Source: Tessaracoccus aquimaris
GTDB lineage: Bacteria; Actinomycetota; Actinomycetes; Propionibacteriales; Propionibacteriaceae
Length of the DNA: 64,000 nucleotides
Reading direction: 5' to 3'
Assembly (NCBI RefSeq): GCF_001997345.1
Contig: NZ_CP019606.1
Coordinates: 1,426,001-1,490,000 of the forward strand
The notes beneath the pieces are model-generated. The model was not told where the DNA came from. It made no database searches and saw only the letters and a program-made list of their open reading frames with translations. The first letter of the stretch is position 1. Every line of letters starts with the position of its first letter. Of the stretch, positions 34,898-42,986 are shown piece by piece. A program made the position numbers and the translations under genes.

Positions 34898-36376
34898 GGC
34901 TCTTCGGACTTGAGCGTGGGGTCAGAGGCGTAGACCGCCGCCGATGAGGAGCATTCTGAGGCGGTAGTTGTCGGGGTTACGGAACCCTCTGGCGACGCGG
35001 CGGGCGAGTTCGATCAAGCCATTGATCGCTTCGGTGCCGCCGTTGTTGGCGCCGCCGGTGGTGAAGTAGCCCAGGAACGCGTCTCTCCATCGGTTGAGGG
35101 TGCGGCCCAGGCGGGCGATCTCCGGGATCGGACACGTCGGGAACGAGGCGAGGACCTTCTCCGCTACCCGACGCCCGTCAGCAGGACTCGACTGGTGATA
35201 GACCGAACGCAGGTGCTGGGCGCAGTGCCAGGCGACCTCGACTTCGACGTGACGGTCCTCGACGGTGAACGCCGCCTCGAGCCGGGTCTTCTGCCGGTCG
35301 GTGAGATGCTCCTTCCCGGCACGCAGGACGTTGCGGATCCGATACAGCGGATCATCTCTGCGGCCGCGGTGGCCGTGGATGTCTTGCTGGACCCGGCGGC
35401 GGACCTCATCAACGGCAGCCGTGGCGAGCTTGACGACGTGGAACGCGTCGAGCACCGCGACGGCGTCCTCCAACTGGTCGTCGATCGCATTCTTGTAACC
35501 GTGGAACGGGTCCAGCGTGGCGATCTCAACACCCTTGCGGAACACGTCGCCGCGGTCACGCAGCCACGACGTGTAGATCTCGCCGGAGCGGCCCGGGACC
35601 AGATCCAGGAGCCGGGCTCGGACTCGTCCGTCCTTGTCACGTGTCAGATCGACCATGCCGGTGAACTCCTTCGGGCCGCGGCCGCCGAGCTCGACGGGCT
35701 TGGTGGAGACGTGATGCCAGATGTGTTCGTCGACGCCCAGCGAGGTGACACCGGCGAACCGGGTCTCGTCGTCGGCGGCAGTCTCAAGGACCGGCTTGAC
35801 GGCCCGCCACAGCGTCTTCCAGGTGCAGCCGAGCTGCCGAGCCAGACCCTGAACAGAGGCGTTCTCCCGCCGCATCTGCCCGATCGCCCACGACGTCGCG
35901 CGTCTGGTGAGCAGCGCTCTGGGTCGCGCCACGTCGGGGTCTTGTTCCATGAACGAGGTCACCGGACACGACGGTTCGGGACACAGCCAGCGTCGTTTCC
36001 GCCACCACAACCTCACCGGCGCCGTGAAACACGGCGCGTCGATCAACTCGACCCGCTGCCGGCCATGCGCATGCGCGATCACCCCGCAGGCGGGGCAACC
36101 CATCACCTGGTCGGCGCTGGACTCGACCTCAATCCTGAGCCCCGCCTCGTCGCGGGCGACGCCAACCACATGCAGCCCCGGCAACCCGACCAGAAGATCA
36201 CAGCGCTGGCAGTAGCCGCCCGCGGCACGGCAGCAGGAAGTAGGATCGGGCATCGTCGAGGTCCTTGAAGATCAGGTGGTGTGGTAACCCCGATTCTTGA
36301 GGGCCTCGACCCCTTCACCCCGCCGACACGCCCGCCATCCGATCCCCGCTCACCCCACGCTCAGGTCCGAAGAGCC
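34898..36376 (-). mobile_element. ISL3-family insertion sequence, complete (1479 bp)
   Basis: The ends are inverted repeats of about 28 bp: GGCTCTTCGGAC-T/C-TGAGCGTGGGGT-C/G-AG, with two mismatches between left and right. A single transposase fills the interior on the minus strand. The 8-bp duplication AGTAAACG flanks it. The element is intact and may be active. It separates the -35/operator from the -10 of the transfer-gene promoter. Residual promoter or terminator effects of the IS on the downstream genes are unknown; because the transposase points left, it does not read into them. Confidence 0.92.
34922..36253 (-). CDS. ISL3-family transposase
   Basis: A 443-residue DDE transposase. The N-terminal zinc-binding region has CCRAAGGYCQRC and MGCPACGVIAHAHGR, then RWLCPEPSCPVTSF, the ISL3 double finger. 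A helix-turn-helix follows (SVQGLARQLGCTWKTLWRAV). The catalytic core has SLGVDEHIWHH, then FHGYKNAID with the second Asp near LDPFHGYKN and LDAFHVVKLA, and the C-terminal Glu region NNGGTEAINGLI with NGLIELARRVARGFRNPDNY. Full length for the family with no frameshift. Encoded opposite to the host element genes. Confidence 0.93.
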   Translation of the reverse strand: MPDPTSCCRAAGGYCQRCDLLVGLPGLHVVGVARDEAGLRIEVESSADQVMGCPACGVIAHAHGRQRVELIDAPCFTAPVRLWWRKRRWLCPEPSCPVTSFMEQDPDVARPRALLTRRATSWAIGQMRRENASVQGLARQLGCTWKTLWRAVKPVLETAADDETRFAGVTSLGVDEHIWHHVSTKPVELGGRGPKEFTGMVDLTRDKDGRVRARLLDLVPGRSGEIYTSWLRDRGDVFRKGVEIATLDPFHGYKNAIDDQLEDAVAVLDAFHVVKLATAAVDEVRRRVQQDIHGHRGRRDDPLYRIRNVLRAGKEHLTDRQKTRLEAAFTVEDRHVEVEVAWHCAQHLRSVYHQSSPADGRRVAEKVLASFPTCPIPEIARLGRTLNRWRDAFLGYFTTGGANNGGTEAINGLIELARRVARGFRNPDNYRLRMLLIGGGLRL

Positions 36377-36384
36377 AGTAAACG
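36377..36384 (+). repeat. 8-bp target-site duplication, right copy
   Basis: AGTAAACG directly follows the right inverted repeat and matches 34890-34897. It is half of the interrupted operator. Confidence 0.9.
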
Positions 36385-36390
36385 CATACT
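36385..36390 (+). promoter_or_regulatory. -10 box separated from its -35 by the IS
   Basis: CATACT would sit 17 bases after the TTGACC at 34875 if the IS and one target copy were removed. It faces the operon starting at 36530. The 139 bp between here and that start contain no gene and no obvious replacement promoter. Confidence 0.6.
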
Positions 36391-36529
36391 CAGCGTCAGT
36401 TCCTCGCCTGTGAGCAGCCGTCCAGGACTCGTTCGAGCATCGTGACTCGGCCCCCGGCGGCACAGGCTCCCGGCGAGTAGAGCATCACCAATCAACAGCA
36501 ACCCCACGCAGAAAGGAGGCGTATTCGTC

Positions 36530-36823
36530 ATGCCCAGAAACAACAAGTCGAGCCGCAAGGCTCAGGCATCCAAACCATGGTCTGGCACTCCGACCCGGCC
36601 GCGCCACAAGGACGAGCAGTCGGGAGGGGCGAGGCAGATCCGTCGTGGCCGTTCCCGCACCAACCGCCGTCTGAGTGTCCGTTCGGAGCTTCGCCAGGAG
36701 CCCGACGTTCGCCGGATCGCCCGGGCAGTCATCGAGCTTGCCATGGCGCAGGCTGAGGCCGACGCCGTCAACGACAGCCGCACCACTTCGCCCGAGGAAA
36801 AGGCGCAGGAGGCTTCATCATGA
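36530..36823 (+). CDS. Small basic protein, first gene of the transfer operon
   Basis: A 97-residue, strongly basic protein starting MPRNNKSSRKAQASKPWSG, with AGAAAGGAGGCG upstream. The N-terminal 45 residues are disordered and rich in Arg/Lys (RQIRRGRSRTNRRLSVRSEL), followed by a helix (DVRRIARAVIELAMAQAEAD). Nucleic-acid binding is plausible. It overlaps the next ATPase gene by 4 bp. No family recognised. Confidence 0.65.
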   Translation: MPRNNKSSRKAQASKPWSGTPTRPRHKDEQSGGARQIRRGRSRTNRRLSVRSELRQEPDVRRIARAVIELAMAQAEADAVNDSRTTSPEEKAQEASS

Positions 36824-39054
36824 ACCGCTCTGGTCTCGTTTGGCGGCAGCTGGTTCTGCCGGTGCCGGCGGATGAGGCGCGAGTCCGCTCGTTTCTCAGC
36901 GCGCTAGTGACAGCTACCGGCAGCCCGACAGTGGCGTTCGAAGCCATCGGCTCCGGCGGCCAGGTCCTCTGGCGTCTCGGCACTGAGCCGTGGGCTGTCC
37001 GGGATATCCATGCCTTGGCGCTGGCGCACTTGCCCGGAGTCCGGCTACTCAATCCGTCTCAGCAACACATCGTCCCAGAGTCTGAGAGGGTGGAGCTGCA
37101 CCTTCACCGGGCAGCTCATCTCGCCAGTGACGTGGTGGCCACCAGGCCTCCAGCTGCTGCCGCTGCACTCCGCTTCAACGGTACGGTCAGTGCGCCGCTG
37201 CGGGTGGAGGCAACCGAGACTGTCACGCGAAGCCTGCTCTCCATGCTGGCCTCGGCGAAGGGCAAGGAGTCGATCCGGCTGCAGCTGGTCTGCGGTGGGC
37301 GTCTCAAGCCCCGCACGCCAACTGAGCAGCTTGGTCACCCCAAGGCCGCTCGCGAGGTGCAGCAGCATCTCGGCGAGCCGGGATTCGTGGTGGCGCTACG
37401 GGTCAGCGCATCTGCGAGTAGTGAGTCGCGTGCTCGTGCCTTAGTACGCACCGTCGCTGCCTCGCTGAAGGGCCTCGAAGTTCCGGGATCATGGCTGCGG
37501 ATCTGGAAGTCCAGTCTATCGGCGGTGGTCGAGGCACGCTCGTCGTGGTGGCTACCGATGCCACTACGTATCTCGGAGCTGCCCGCATTCCTTGCCTGGC
37601 CCCTGACCGAGGGGCTCCCCGGTGTCGCCAGCGCACACCCGGTACTGATGCCGCCTTCGCCCGCCATCCCATCGCAGGGTCGGCTGCTCGGCCAGGCGGC
37701 AACCGAAGCCCAGGGGCGACCAGTAGCGCTCACGGCCGAGGACTCGCTGCGCCATCTCCACCTGCTCGGCCCGACCGGGGTGGGCAAGTCCACCATGATG
37801 GCCCACCTGGCATTGCAGGACATCGCTGCGGGGCGGGGCGTGGTGGTGATCGACCCCAAGGGTGACTTGGTGGCAGACATCGCCAGCCGCATCCCGAGCC
37901 GGTACATGGATGAGGTGGTCATTCTCGATGCTGCTGATGAGGCACCGGTCGGGATCAATCCGCTGGCGGGAGCCCGCAATCCAGATCTTGCAGCCGATGT
38001 CCTGCTCGGGGTGATGCACTCCCTCTACGCCGATTCCTGGGGCCCACGCACCCACGACATCCTCCACGCTTGTCTGCTCACACTGGCTCGTCGCGGCGAT
38101 GCCAGCCTGGTCGTGGTGCCGCTCCTCCTGACCAACCCCGGCTTCCGTCGCTCGGTCACCGGCCGAGTGGCCAAGCACGACCCGATGGGCCTCGGTGGCT
38201 TCTGGGCTTGGTTCGAAGCGATGAGCGACGGTGAACGCCAGCAGGCCATCGCACCGCTCATGAACAAGCTCCGCCCGATCCTGCTCCGTCCCCAGCTCCG
38301 CGCTGTCTTCGGCCAGCGGCGTCCGCGCTTCGACATGACAGACATCTTCGGTCTCCGTAGTGGCCATACCGAGGCTGGCCACGAGCGACCCCGGGTCGTA
38401 CTGGTCAACCTCGCCAAGGGCGCACTGGGCGAGGAAGCGGCTCGGCTGCTCGGCTCGATCGTGGTGGCGCTGGTCTGGCAGGCAGCGGTCGGCCGGGCAG
38501 GCCTGCAAGCCTTCCAACGTCGCCCGGTCATGGTGCACATCGATGAGGTGCAGGACTACCTCCGGCTACCCGGAGATCTCGGCTCGGCGCTGGCCCAAGC
38601 CCGCGGTCTCGGTGTTGGCTTTAGCTTGGCGCACCAGCATCTCGGGCAGCTGCCGAAGGACCTCAAGGCCGGTGTCATGGCCAACGCCCGCTCACGCGTC
38701 GCCTTCAGCCTCTCCCGAGACGACGCCCGAGCTATTGCCGCGCTCAGCCAAGGCACTCTGAAGCCCGAGGACTACCAGTCCTTGCCGCGCTACCACGCCT
38801 ATGCCTCGCTGCTGGTTAATGGTGAAGCGGCACCGCCGTTCAGTCTCCGCACCACCGCGCTCGGTAGTCCCGTCCGCTCACTCAACTCAGCCCAAGGCCA
38901 AAGCCGTGCCCGGTTCGGTCAATCCCTCAGCGATGTCGAGCAGAATCTGCTGGATCTCGTCGACGGCGGGCCTGGCGACAGTGTCCCCACCGGGGACCAG
39001 ATCGGCCGCGTGCGTCGCCCTGGCGGTACCGGAGCGGACGGGAGATCCGCATGA
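36820..39054 (+). CDS. VirD4/HerA-like conjugative transfer ATPase
   Basis: A 744-residue P-loop ATPase. Walker A is LLGPTGVGKSTMMAHLAL, followed by VVVIDPKGDLVADIASR, a phrase seen in VirD4/TraG-type coupling proteins. GINPLAGARNPDLAADVLLG comes next, then Walker B RPVMVHIDEVQDYLRLPG and FSLAHQHLGQLPKDLKAGV, an equivalent of the usual AHQ-x-Q motif 3. No N-terminal membrane helix is evident in the first 200 residues, so it resembles the soluble members of the family. It probably pumps or escorts the element's DNA to the envelope. Overlaps both neighbours by 4 bp. Confidence 0.82.
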   Translation: MNRSGLVWRQLVLPVPADEARVRSFLSALVTATGSPTVAFEAIGSGGQVLWRLGTEPWAVRDIHALALAHLPGVRLLNPSQQHIVPESERVELHLHRAAHLASDVVATRPPAAAAALRFNGTVSAPLRVEATETVTRSLLSMLASAKGKESIRLQLVCGGRLKPRTPTEQLGHPKAAREVQQHLGEPGFVVALRVSASASSESRARALVRTVAASLKGLEVPGSWLRIWKSSLSAVVEARSSWWLPMPLRISELPAFLAWPLTEGLPGVASAHPVLMPPSPAIPSQGRLLGQAATEAQGRPVALTAEDSLRHLHLLGPTGVGKSTMMAHLALQDIAAGRGVVVIDPKGDLVADIASRIPSRYMDEVVILDAADEAPVGINPLAGARNPDLAADVLLGVMHSLYADSWGPRTHDILHACLLTLARRGDASLVVVPLLLTNPGFRRSVTGRVAKHDPMGLGGFWAWFEAMSDGERQQAIAPLMNKLRPILLRPQLRAVFGQRRPRFDMTDIFGLRSGHTEAGHERPRVVLVNLAKGALGEEAARLLGSIVVALVWQAAVGRAGLQAFQRRPVMVHIDEVQDYLRLPGDLGSALAQARGLGVGFSLAHQHLGQLPKDLKAGVMANARSRVAFSLSRDDARAIAALSQGTLKPEDYQSLPRYHAYASLLVNGEAAPPFSLRTTALGSPVRSLNSAQGQSRARFGQSLSDVEQNLLDLVDGGPGDSVPTGDQIGRVRRPGGTGADGRSA

Positions 39055-40082
39055 CCGGCCATCCATTACAGGGCAATCCTGGCGGTTCTACCAACGAACT
39101 CGCCCCAGGTGCCCGCCTACCGGTCGCTGTTCCGCTCGGCTCCCGCCCAGAATTCGCCCCAGGCGTTGCCACGGGCACTTCTGGACCAGTACGGGGGACG
39201 AATACTCCTCGTTCCTCGTCGTCCCCGGGTGGCCGGGTGATGGTGTCCCGGGTTGGTCGTCGTCGGCGTGCCCGGCTGGCGTCCGAGCTGTCTGAGCGGG
39301 ACCAGCTGGTGCTGTCCCGAATCTGGGAGCACCGCTACCTGACCACCCTCCAAGTGCAGCGATTCTGCTTCACCGGCCACGCTTCTGACGAGTCGGCGGC
39401 CCGCACCACCCGGCGTGTGCTTGCCCGGCTGCAGCGCGACCAACTCATTCGGCCACTTACGAGGAGGATCGGAGGCGTCCGTGCCGGTTCCGAGGCACGA
39501 GTCTGGCAACTGGCCCCAGCCGGAGCCCGCATCGCCCTACCAGATACCGGCAAGACATGGCGCGCCCACGAACCCTCCGAACGGTTCCTAGCCCACACGC
39601 TGGCCGTGGCCGACGTCCACCTCTGCCTCCGAACCGGACTGACCCACGGGCTCGATGTGAGCGTCCAGATCGAACCGCTCAGCTGGCGGCGCTTCAGCGG
39701 CATCGGCGGCGAAGCCCGACTCGTCCGACCCGATCTCGCCGCCGCCCTTCAGGGAGCCGACCACCAAGGCAGCTACGAAGACCGCTGGTTCGTCGAGGTG
39801 GACATGGGCACTGAGTCCATCCCAACACTGCTCACCAAATGCCGCCTCTACATGGACTACTACCGCTCCGGCATCGAGCAAGACAGCCATGGCAGCTTCC
39901 CCCGAGCGCTCTGGGTGATGCACGGACCACGCGCCCGACAGCGGGGCGAGACGCTGACCAGGCGCATCCTGCGCACGCCAAGCCTGGAGCCGCGCCTGTT
40001 TAAGATCACCACTCGCGAGGATCTACCGGGCGTCCTCTGGGGCAGTCCCGTCACCAACCCTGAACGAAAGGAGGTTATATGA
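39051..40082 (+). CDS. Replication-relaxation family protein
   Basis: A 343-residue protein. The ATGA overlap with the ATPase supports the long start, although conserved sequence begins only near residue 64 (MVSRVGRRRRARLASELSER). A winged-helix segment follows: LVLSRIWEHRYLTTLQVQRF, then TRRVLARLQRDQLIRPLTRR. The core includes RFLAHTLAVADVHLCLRTGL and RWFVEVDMGTESIPTLLTKCRLYMDYY, the E-D-x-G-T-E pattern seen in replication-relaxation proteins with a nuclease-like fold. The family is common on actinobacterial integrative elements and is thought to help initiate replication or transfer. Confidence 0.82.
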   Translation: MTGHPLQGNPGGSTNELAPGARLPVAVPLGSRPEFAPGVATGTSGPVRGTNTPRSSSSPGGRVMVSRVGRRRRARLASELSERDQLVLSRIWEHRYLTTLQVQRFCFTGHASDESAARTTRRVLARLQRDQLIRPLTRRIGGVRAGSEARVWQLAPAGARIALPDTGKTWRAHEPSERFLAHTLAVADVHLCLRTGLTHGLDVSVQIEPLSWRRFSGIGGEARLVRPDLAAALQGADHQGSYEDRWFVEVDMGTESIPTLLTKCRLYMDYYRSGIEQDSHGSFPRALWVMHGPRARQRGETLTRRILRTPSLEPRLFKITTREDLPGVLWGSPVTNPERKEVI

Positions 40083-41104
40083 CCGCTACACCACGAAACA
40101 CCATCCTCACTGGCGATGCCGCCACCCGGCTCGCTGAACTGGAGGACGCCAGCATCGACTGCGTTATCACCAGCCCGCCGTACTTCCGGCTCCGCGACTA
40201 CCAGAACGCTGGCCAGCTCGGACTGGAGGCCACCGTTGATGCCTGGGTTCATGGACTTCGCCCCGTCTTGCGGCAGCTGGCCAGGGTCCTCGTGCCGACC
40301 GGCACCGTCTGGCTCAATCTCGGTGACACCTACAGCACCCACCCTCGCCAAGGCGCACCAGCGAAGAGCCTGCTCCTCGGCCCCGAACGCCTCGCCCTGG
40401 CGCTCATCGAGGACGGCTGGACCGTGAGGAACAAGATCATCTGGGCCAAGACCAACCCCATCCCGAGCAGCGTGCCGGACCGGCTGTCCACCACACACGA
40501 GGTCATCTATCTGCTTACTCGACACAGGCGCTACTTCTTCGACCTCGACGCCATCCGTCAACCAGCCAAGACTGCACCATCTCGACCACCTCGCCAGCCG
40601 CGCCGTCCCGGGCAGGGAGGGGCTGGAGTGCCGAAGCAGTGGCGCGGCCCCAACACCGACTCTGACACCGGTCTCATCGCCATGAAACGCCAAGGCCTGA
40701 CCAGCCACCCCCTCGGCAAGAACCCCGGCGACGTCTGGCCGATGGCCACCTCCCGCTACAGAGGACAGCACTTTGCCACCTATCCGGAACAACTGGTGGA
40801 ACGGATGCTGCTCGCCGGAGTACCCGAACAGCGCTGCAGCGTCTGCCGCGCACCACGCACGCGTCCTCTTCGCCGTCTCGGAGCCACCGCTCTCAGACTT
40901 GCGCTCCGACCCACCTGTGACTGCCACGGAGGCACCGAGGCCGGCATCGTCCTCGACCCATTCATCGGGTCGGGCACCACTGGCGTCGTCGCCAAACAGC
41001 ACCACCGGGACTGGCTCGGTATCGAGCTGCATCCAGACTTCGCCGACTGGGCCGAGCAACGCATCGCCGACACACCAACCAACAACCGAAAGGAGGAACC
41101 ATGA
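40079..41104 (+). CDS. DNA methyltransferase, SPPY type, on mobile element
   Basis: A 341-residue beta-class methyltransferase: the catalytic motif DCVITSPPYFRLRDY comes first and the SAM motif VLDPFIGSGTTGVVA last. SPPY is typical for N4-cytosine and some N6-adenine enzymes. A Cys cluster (RCSVCRAPRTRP ... PTCDCHGG) near residue 255-285 looks like a small zinc insertion. No restriction endonuclease is adjacent, so it is an orphan. It probably marks the element's DNA so it is not cut on entry to a new host. Overlaps both neighbours by 4 bp. Confidence 0.85.
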   Translation: MTATPRNTILTGDAATRLAELEDASIDCVITSPPYFRLRDYQNAGQLGLEATVDAWVHGLRPVLRQLARVLVPTGTVWLNLGDTYSTHPRQGAPAKSLLLGPERLALALIEDGWTVRNKIIWAKTNPIPSSVPDRLSTTHEVIYLLTRHRRYFFDLDAIRQPAKTAPSRPPRQPRRPGQGGAGVPKQWRGPNTDSDTGLIAMKRQGLTSHPLGKNPGDVWPMATSRYRGQHFATYPEQLVERMLLAGVPEQRCSVCRAPRTRPLRRLGATALRLALRPTCDCHGGTEAGIVLDPFIGSGTTGVVAKQHHRDWLGIELHPDFADWAEQRIADTPTNNRKEEP

Positions 41105-41739
41105 CCAACCACGAGAACAACCACCAAGGCACCCCGTCAGCCGGCGAGAGGCCAGACACCTCTCCCGAGGACCATGAACGGCAAGAGCATCCGCACCCAC
41201 ACATCTGGATCGCCTCCCTCGCTGACTACAACAACGGCCGACTCCACGGCGCCTGGGTCGACGCCACCCGGGATCCTGAAGACCTTGAACAAGCTGCCTG
41301 GCGCATCCTGGCTGGCAGCCCCGAGCCCGACGCCGAAGAGTGGGTCATCCACGACTACGACGGCTTCGGCCGACTCCAGCTCGGTGAGTACGAGTCCTTC
41401 GAGGACCTCTCAGCTGTTGCCAATGGCATTGCCGAACACGGGCCAGCCTTCGTCGCCTGGTCTGAGATCGTCTGGGACGGCGGTGGCCCACTCGACCACG
41501 ACGTGCTCACCGAGTTCCCCGACTACTACATGGGCCACCACGACAGCCCTGAAGCATGGGCCGAAGCGATGTGCAACGACCTCGGCTACACCCTCGAAGC
41601 CGGAGCCCAGCTTCCCGAGGCCATGCAGCCCTACGTCCGCCTCGACTACCAGGCCTTCGCCGAAGACATGCGGCTCAGTGGCGAGGTCTCGTTCACTGAG
41701 AGTCCGGAGGGAGGGGTGTGGGTGTTCCGCAGCCTCTGA
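41101..41739 (+). CDS. ardA: Antirestriction protein ArdA
   Basis: A 212-residue ArdA. The conserved opening IWIASLADYNNGRLHGAWVD is followed by EEWVIHDYDGFG and YESFEDLSAVANGIAEHGPA, then GEVSFTESPEGGVWVFRSL. ArdA folds as a DNA mimic that titrates type I restriction enzymes. The first 35 residues are a disordered, acidic extension before the usual start. Its presence in an element sitting beside a type I R-M operon is notable. It is cotranscribed with the methyltransferase. Confidence 0.92.
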   Translation: MTNHENNHQGTPSAGERPDTSPEDHERQEHPHPHIWIASLADYNNGRLHGAWVDATRDPEDLEQAAWRILAGSPEPDAEEWVIHDYDGFGRLQLGEYESFEDLSAVANGIAEHGPAFVAWSEIVWDGGGPLDHDVLTEFPDYYMGHHDSPEAWAEAMCNDLGYTLEAGAQLPEAMQPYVRLDYQAFAEDMRLSGEVSFTESPEGGVWVFRSL

Positions 41740-41770
41740 TCCCTCGCACCCGCATGGCTCCTCGGGAGCC

Positions 41771-41811
41771 AGTAGCCGCACCCTCGAACCATCCATGGTT
41801 CGGCGGCTACT
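41771..41811. repeat. Strong two-part hairpin after ardA
   Basis: AGTAGCCGC pairs with GCGGCTACT (9 bp) and inside it CGAACCAT pairs with ATGGTTCG (8 bp), with a 5-base one-sided bulge and a 2-base apex. It lies in the 144-bp gap before the next gene and has no T run. It could be an mRNA processing site or a DNA structure used in transfer or replication. Confidence 0.65.
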
Positions 41812-41883
41812 CCACCCCGAGGAGGTGGCCGAGCGCTCCCCGCATGGGAGCAGCTGGGGCAAGTCCAGAAAGGAAGGTGTGTC

Positions 41884-42177
41884 ATGAAGACACTCGCCAT
41901 CCGCCTCGATGACGACGTGCACGCACGTCTGGTCATCCTGGCGAAGCTCGCCGACGTCTCGCTCACCGATGCCATCCGGCAGGCGATCGAGTCCCAGATC
42001 CAGGTCATGTCGAGCGACCCGGCCCTCTCCGCCAAGGCAGAAGCCCTGCGCGAAGAGATCGACCGGGAAGCCCGCGAACAGCAAGGCGCACTGTCACTGC
42101 TGTTCGGAGCCACCACCGAGGCCGCCCCGGCCAAGGCACCCAGCTCCACGACCACCGCCCGCCCGCGCAAGTCGTAG
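41884..42177 (+). CDS. Ribbon-helix-helix DNA-binding protein
   Basis: A 97-residue protein with AAAGGAAGG upstream. The first 45 residues (MKTLAIRLDDDVHARLVILA, then LADVSLTDAIRQAIESQI) are a CopG/Arc-type ribbon-helix-helix. The C-terminal half is charged and then disordered (TTEAAPAKAPSSTTTARP). No toxin gene follows, so it is more likely a regulator or a partition/relaxosome accessory protein of the element than an antitoxin. Confidence 0.72.
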   Translation: MKTLAIRLDDDVHARLVILAKLADVSLTDAIRQAIESQIQVMSSDPALSAKAEALREEIDREAREQQGALSLLFGATTEAAPAKAPSSTTTARPRKS

Positions 42178-42203
42178 GGCGAGAGGGGATCACGGCGAGA
42201 CAC

Positions 42204-42250
42204 GGGTGGGATCGGCTGCCAGCTCATCCGAGCTGACACCGATCCCACCC
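42204..42250. terminator. Long hairpin between the transfer operon and the XRE gene
   Basis: GGGTGGGATCGG pairs with CCGATCCCACCC (12 bp), and after a small internal loop CAGCTC pairs with GAGCTG. There is no T run, but its stability and position at the end of the operon suggest termination or insulation of the regulatory genes. Confidence 0.6.
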
Positions 42251-42413
42251 CACTCATCCATCTCACAACCCAACATTCTGAGGAGCGAGCGGAGAATCAG
42301 CTGCAAGAAGTGTGTGGCGTAGCTGTAAAAAGCACAGCATCAAAGAGGCAGTCAATTAACAGATTGGAGCCGCCAACTCTACGTCCCGACGTGTTGTAGA
42401 AAATGCCAATCCC

Positions 42414-42443
42414 GTTTACTTCAGGAAACCCGGATCGTAGAAT
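42414..42443 (+). promoter_or_regulatory. XRE gene promoter with overlapping operator
   Basis: TTTACT (-35, 42415-42420), a 17-base spacer, and TAGAAT (-10, 42438-42443). The -35 lies inside the imperfect palindrome GTTTACT-TC-AGGAAAC (42414-42429), similar to the one at 34881. The ATG is six bases after the -10, so the mRNA should be leaderless. The repressor probably controls its own gene here. Confidence 0.7.
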
Positions 42444-42449
42444 GAATAC

Positions 42450-42952
42450 ATGAACAAAGAACACACCCACGAACCAAGGAAAGGCTCTCCTTCTGCCCGG
42501 AATGGTATTCCCGAGAGAGTCCGTCACAAGCCGAGTCTCGGGGAGATACTGCAAGCAGCGCGTGCTGAGACTGGCCTGTCCCTCCAGCAAGTGGCCGAGC
42601 AGGTAGGACTCAGCAAGGGAGGCATCTCGCGAGTCGAGCAAGGCAAGATCGTCAAGCCCACCCTCGACACCCTGCTTGCCTTGTCGGAACTCTACGGCAC
42701 CGACCCGATGCGGCTCATCGAGGCCGCTGGATACAAGCTCAAGAAACCCACGCTGCCTGACTTCAAGCCCTACCTCCGTCAGAAGTACAGGCACCTCCCC
42801 AAGACGCTAAAGACGAGCTAGCCGACGCATTCCAGCGCATCACTGAGAAATACGGCGTCAGCCAACAGTCCGGACCAGCCAATGGAGAAGACGAAGCTGA
42901 GGATCAGACCTCAACAGAACACCACACTAGAGAACGCAACTCCGAGCACTAA
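42450..42952 (+). CDS. XRE-family repressor (ImmR-like), frameshifted
   Basis: The helix-turn-helix is LGEILQAARAETGLSLQQVA and EQVGLSKGGISRVEQGKIVK, followed by TLDTLLALSELYGTDPMRLI. The first frame stops at 42819-42821 after YRHLPKTLKTS. Another frame carries on with QDAKDELADAFQRITEKYG and an acidic tail to 42952, which fits normal proteins of this type (HLP-xDAKxELxEAFxxI). One extra C in the CCCC at 42797-42800 would restore about 168 residues. With the adjacent ImmA-type protease it resembles the ICEBs1 ImmR/ImmA switch: repressor keeps transfer genes off until cleaved. Confidence 0.82.
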
Positions 42953-42986
42953 CAACCAACCGCTTCATCGAAAGGAGGCAAAGACC

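Noticed and set aside
41884..42177. Toxin-antitoxin pair
   Set aside because: The ribbon-helix-helix protein looks like an antitoxin, but no toxin gene follows; the next gene is the XRE repressor after a strong hairpin.
42297..42794. Minus-strand frame of 165 codons opposite the XRE gene
   Set aside because: It covers the XRE promoter and helix-turn-helix; no motif, and the plus-strand protein is clearly a regulator.
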